Shown here in pieces: positions 5,633-8,516 of a DNA stretch of 8,516 nucleotides; position 1 is the stretch's first letter; each line of letters begins with the position of its first letter. The position numbers and the translations under genes are program-made. The stretch is from Candidatus Aenigmarchaeota archaeon ex4484_52 (GTDB lineage: Archaea > EX4484-52), in NCBI GenBank assembly GCA_002254415.1, contig NJDR01000031.1, forward strand, positions 1 through 8,516. The letters are read 5' to 3'. A model generated the notes under the pieces. That model had not been told where the DNA came from. It searched no databases and worked only from the letters and a program-made list of their open reading frames with translations.

Positions 5633-7930
5633 ATGGCAGAAAATAAATATTCTGATGTTTGTGGATATGTATTTTTAGCAGACCAAAAAATCCTTAAAGT
5701 AAATTGCATGAACTGCATTTATGGTGCAAGTATAGAGGATTTTGAAGTTTGCATGGCAAGAACCATAGACAAACTTATCCAGGAAAAATCAACAGAAACA
5801 ATAATTCTTTCGCAGACGCGTGATTTTGAATATGACTTTCAGCAAGTGAAACTGCTAAAACAAATTGCAAATTGTTTTTTATATTTATTGAAAGAAAAAC
5901 ATATCTTGAATAAAAATTATTTAACTATATTTGGTGATGAAACAAAGCATACAAAGATGATTATTGCAGAGCGCCTTGGCTTTTTGCAAAATTTGCTTAC
6001 TGTAAAATACAGAAGAGATCCAATAGGCACTTATGTTATTTTAACAAGACAAATGAGGCATTTGAAATCGCAAATATTGATTGAAAGAAATGCAAACACA
6101 AGAACAGATATGAAACATTATTATGAAACATTGAATTTCATTAAAGCCGTATTTGAAAAAACAGATATTATTAAACTTACAAGAGATCAATTAATTGGAT
6201 TTGAAATCGGCGACCGTTCTTTGTATCGCGAATTATTTCATCCTCTTATGAGACCTAATTTTATGCTTACCCGCTATATGATGATTCCGCCAAAAAATTC
6301 TCATCAAATAGACCAGTATTTTTGCAATGATACAGAAATTAGGATTTACAAAATAGATGGAGAAAGCATTTTGCATTATCATATTTTGCCGCCTGAATTT
6401 AAATTAACAGAAAATGAATATATGCTTCTTGATATTGCAAGACAATATATGAGCGAGCATAAACCAACGCAAATAGAATTTGCTGACCCAGAAAAAATGA
6501 GAGAAGTATTTTATGATATTGGATCCGGAATGCTGAGTGAAATAGCACAGACAACAAACAAAGACATTAGCAAAGAGCAATTGCACAAATTATCCCAAAT
6601 ACTGACAAGATATACTGCTGGCTATGGGATAATGGAGATTTTACTTGAAGATGAAAATGTGCAGGATATATTTATAAATTCTCCTGCTGGAAATATTCCA
6701 ATATATTTGCTGCATGCAAAATATGAAGAGTGCAAAACAAATATTATTCCAACACTTGATGATGCAAAGAGTTGGGCAACAAGATTTAGGATTGAATCAG
6801 GAAGACCTCTTGATGAAGCAAATCCTGTCTTGGATACAGAAATTAATTTTCCTGGTGGAAGGGCAAGAATTGGAGCAATTACAAAGACATTATCTCCAAC
6901 AGGCCTTGCTTTTTCAATAAGAAGACATAGAGACAAACCATGGACATTTCCATTATTAGTGCATTACAAATCATTTAATTCTCTTGCAGCGGCTTTATTG
7001 AGTTTTTTAATTGATGGGGCAAGAACAATGCTTTTTGCAGGAACCCGGTCTGCTGGAAAATCTTCAATTCTTGGTGCAGCTTTGACTTCCCTGCTTAAAA
7101 AATACAGGATAATTACTGTTGAAGATACACTTGAACTACCTGTTGAATCATTGAGAAAATTTGGATATAATATTGAGTCATTAAAATCCCAGTCAGTAAT
7201 TACTCATGTTGAATCAGAAGTACCGACAGAGGAGGCAATTAGAACATCGCTTCGTCTTGGTGATTCTTGTTTAATTATTGGGGAAGTTAGAAGTAAAGAG
7301 GCATTAGCACTTTATGAATCAATGCGTATCGGAGCACTTGCAAATTTAGTTGCAGGGACAATTCACGGCGACACACCTTACGGAATATTTGACAGAGTTG
7401 TAAATGATTTGGGTGTTCCTCCGACAAGTTTCAAGGCAACAGATATTATTGTAATTATGAATCGCCTGAAGAGTGCAGATGGAATGCATTCTTACAGGAG
7501 AATGACAGAAATTACAGAGGTCAGAAAGGACTGGGATAAAGACCCGCACAAAGAAAAGGGTTTTTCTCAGTTAATGGTTTATGATTCAAAAACAGACCGG
7601 ATAGAACCAACAGAATTACTTTTGAGCGGGGAAAGTATAATATTAAATGATATTGCAAACAAAGTTGCTGATTTTAAAAATAACTGGGATTTGGTGTGGT
7701 CTAATATAAAATTAAGGGAAAAAATAATACAAACAATGCTGGATTATTCAGAGAAAATTAATAATTTCAATGTAATAGAAGCGCAATTCTGGATTGAATC
7801 AAATTCAAGATTTCATATGTTTTCAGAAGAAATAAAAAATGAAACAGGAAATCTTGACAGCAAAAAAATATTTGACAGATGGAAATTATGGTTTGATGAA
7901 GCAAAATCAAAGTTTAAAACAAATGAATAA
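5633..7930 (+). CDS. Archaeal type II/IV secretion (GspE/VirB11/FlaI superfamily) ATPase
   Basis: Hexameric cytoplasmic ATPase expected to power assembly or secretion of a type IV pilus-like system at the membrane. It has 765 residues. A long N-terminal region (about 1-320) contains C10, a CxxC pair (C25, C28) and C40 in VNCMNCIYG...EVCMAR, possibly a metal site. The conserved N2-type region includes RYTAGYGIMEILLEDENVQDIFIN (starting near 326). The RecA-like motor has Walker A GTRSAGKSS at 470-478, an Asp-box ITVEDTLELP (494-503), Walker B LIIGEVR at 547-553 with Glu551, and a His-box AGTIHGD at 574-580. The core is complete, so it should be active. A helical C-terminal extension (about 655-765) follows. 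It starts 12 nt after the thymidylate kinase stop, without a Shine-Dalgarno site. No GspF/TadC-like membrane protein follows within the window. Whether it drives archaella, adhesive pili or secretion cannot be decided here. Confidence 0.92.
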   Translation: MAENKYSDVCGYVFLADQKILKVNCMNCIYGASIEDFEVCMARTIDKLIQEKSTETIILSQTRDFEYDFQQVKLLKQIANCFLYLLKEKHILNKNYLTIFGDETKHTKMIIAERLGFLQNLLTVKYRRDPIGTYVILTRQMRHLKSQILIERNANTRTDMKHYYETLNFIKAVFEKTDIIKLTRDQLIGFEIGDRSLYRELFHPLMRPNFMLTRYMMIPPKNSHQIDQYFCNDTEIRIYKIDGESILHYHILPPEFKLTENEYMLLDIARQYMSEHKPTQIEFADPEKMREVFYDIGSGMLSEIAQTTNKDISKEQLHKLSQILTRYTAGYGIMEILLEDENVQDIFINSPAGNIPIYLLHAKYEECKTNIIPTLDDAKSWATRFRIESGRPLDEANPVLDTEINFPGGRARIGAITKTLSPTGLAFSIRRHRDKPWTFPLLVHYKSFNSLAAALLSFLIDGARTMLFAGTRSAGKSSILGAALTSLLKKYRIITVEDTLELPVESLRKFGYNIESLKSQSVITHVESEVPTEEAIRTSLRLGDSCLIIGEVRSKEALALYESMRIGALANLVAGTIHGDTPYGIFDRVVNDLGVPPTSFKATDIIVIMNRLKSADGMHSYRRMTEITEVRKDWDKDPHKEKGFSQLMVYDSKTDRIEPTELLLSGESIILNDIANKVADFKNNWDLVWSNIKLREKIIQTMLDYSEKINNFNVIEAQFWIESNSRFHMFSEEIKNETGNLDSKKIFDRWKLWFDEAKSKFKTNE

Positions 7931-7950
7931 ATTAAATAGCGTATTATCAG

Positions 7951-7990
7951 TTTTTTGCCATAAGTCCGCATTATCCGCAATCTGTTTTTT
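7951..7990 (+). terminator. Paired T-tracts after the secretion ATPase gene
   Basis: Two runs of six T (7951-7956 and 7985-7990) lie 20-60 nt beyond the ATPase stop codon, with no coding sequence after them on this strand. They fit archaeal U-tract termination of the three-gene cluster. There is no strong stem before either run. Confidence 0.45.
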
Positions 7991-8002
7991 ATCCTGATTT
8001 TA

Positions 8003-8017
8003 ATTATCTTTAAAACC
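8003..8017. repeat. Left copy of a 15-bp direct repeat flanking the transposase remnant
   Basis: ATTATCTTTAAAACC here matches ATTATTTTTAAAACC at 8418-8432 with one mismatch. The two copies lie 22 nt and 14 nt outside the ends of the transposase remnant. Confidence 0.5.
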
Positions 8018-8039
8018 TAAAAGTAAAACAAGTATGGAT

Positions 8040-8403
8040 TTAGATTTTTTGAATTAGGAGATATAGTCCCTCCTCTAACTTTTCATTGTTATATTCACAA
8101 GCAAATATATTCATCCATTTTTTCGAATACCCATCACTCCCACTAAATTTCTGAAAAGAAACTGCCTGTGCATTCTTGATTATTTCATCAAAATCATATA
8201 TCAGCTTAATTGCTTTTTTTCATCTTTTCATGCAAATTCTATAAAAGGTTAAATTAGGCGAATATAGGGTAAAAACAAAATCATGTGTATTTCGTTTAGT
8301 AATTTTGATAATTTTTTATTGTTGTACAATTCCAAAATTATATGCTGTCTTTCCTTTATTCTTATGTCTCTTTCTTTTTTGTATATTTTTTCAAGTTATT
8401 CAT
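8040..8403 (-). pseudogene. Decayed, internally deleted IS630-family transposase
   Basis: Reading the minus strand across frames recovers both ends of an IS630/Tc1-type transposase. Start: ATG at 8401-8403 gives MNNL; after a one-base frame shift come LEKIYKKERDIRIKERQ and ILELYNNKKLSKLLNE (about 8395-8290), the typical first helices of the IS630 helix-turn-helix domain. End: FVFTLYSPNL (about 8279-8250), then in another frame PFIEFA-stop-KDEKK (8248-8213), then AIKLIYDFDEIIKN, KFSGSDGYSKKWMNIF and a TAA at 8040-8042. The end pieces match the family's PPYSPxLNPIEfxWkdxK motif, with the catalytic Glu (third DDE residue) at 8237-8239. Damage visible: at least three frame changes (one at a 7-A run, 8214-8220), a TGA where the motif's Trp is expected (8228-8230), and loss of most of the middle, since about 120 codons remain of the usual 300-350. 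It cannot make a transposase. Confidence 0.8.
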
Positions 8404-8417
8404 AAGAAGTATGTTTT

Positions 8418-8432
8418 ATTATTTTTAAAACC
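8418..8432. repeat. Right copy of the 15-bp direct repeat flanking the transposase remnant
   Basis: ATTATTTTTAAAACC matches 8003-8017 at 14 of 15 positions. This copy also contains the TATA-like box that would serve the minus-strand transposase gene, so it may be element sequence rather than a target duplication. Confidence 0.5.
8423..8430 (-). promoter_or_regulatory. TATA-like box of the ancestral transposase gene
   Basis: TTTTAAAA is centred about 23.5 nt upstream of the remnant transposase ATG (8403). This is close to the spacing of the TTTAAA box upstream of the ligase and surface-protein genes, so it is a likely leaderless-type promoter that may still be functional. The rest of 8433-8516 holds no gene that I can recognise. 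Confidence 0.35.
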
Positions 8433-8516
8433 CTTATATTGTATTACTATTGATATTTAAGTAAATAGGTTTATGTAGTTAAGAAGTCAGTAGAGGACTA
8501 TACAAGCAAAAAACAA

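Larger units (their letters stand above)
7950..8514. mobile_element. Possible remnant IS630-like element bounded by imperfect terminal inverted repeats
   Basis: GTTTTTTGC (7950-7958) is exactly complementary to GCAAAAAAC (8506-8514). Both arms then share AGTCC on the inner side (7963-7967 on plus; GGACT at 8495-8499 on the right), separated by 4 and 6 nt. They surround the decayed transposase (8040-8403), leaving about 90-100 nt on each side. IS630 elements duplicate a TA on insertion; I cannot confirm that here, because the right arm lies at the window edge. The arms are rich in T/A, so chance pairing is possible. Confidence 0.3.

Noticed and set aside
6622..6936. 104-codon minus-strand open frame antisense to the secretion ATPase
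   Set aside because: It lies entirely within a gene with clear motor motifs and has no recognisable motif of its own.
8040..8146. First reading of the minus-strand tail as the C-terminus of a PLP aminotransferase
   Set aside because: The final residues resemble such ends weakly, but the upstream YSPNL...FIEFA...KDEKK pattern and the helix-turn-helix start fit IS630 transposase much better.

Overview
The window looks like a chromosomal segment of a very AT-rich archaeon, probably a small-genome DPANN-type lineage (Woesearchaeota/Pacearchaeota/Nanoarchaeota-like). The archaeal call rests on the proteins: an archaeal-type uS8, a GINS subunit of the archaeal Gins51 type, an ATP-dependent archaeal/eukaryal-type DNA ligase, and a FlaI/GspE-superfamily secretion ATPase of the archaeal kind. 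Genes lack clear Shine-Dalgarno sites, and TATA-like boxes sit about 25 nt from start codons, as expected for leaderless archaeal mRNAs. The finer lineage is inference.

Layout. 1-1108 (+): the tail of an unidentified lysine-rich gene, then rps8, a T-rich terminator, a perfect small hairpin, and gins51. 1109-1670: 562 bp between convergent genes with no recognisable gene. It is richer in G+C (about 35% by hand count of 1141-1440) than the genes around it and holds several inverted repeats sharing the heptamer TAAGACA/TGTCTTA. 1671-3632 (-): replicative DNA ligase with an unusual Lys/Phe-rich insert. 3633-3684: a compact divergent promoter region with one palindromic TTTAAA box placed almost equally far from both start codons. 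3685-7930 (+): a tight three-gene cluster of a secreted, membrane-anchored Ig-like (COG1361/CARDB-type) surface protein, thymidylate kinase, and a large type II/IV secretion ATPase. 7931-8516: no intact gene, but a decayed, internally deleted IS630-family transposase on the minus strand (8040-8403).

How the genes relate. Gins51 (part of the CMG-like helicase), DNA ligase (Okazaki-fragment sealing) and thymidylate kinase (dTTP supply) are all replication functions, though they lie in three different transcription units. The surface protein and the ATPase point to an envelope/secretion function. The integral-membrane GspF/TadC-like partner usually found next to such an ATPase does not follow it here; the IS630 remnant lies where it might have been.

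I found no convincing wholly new system. The most rewarding non-obvious items are the IS630 remnant, which is invisible to simple ORF calling, and the repeat-rich G+C-shifted island between gins51 and the ligase gene.
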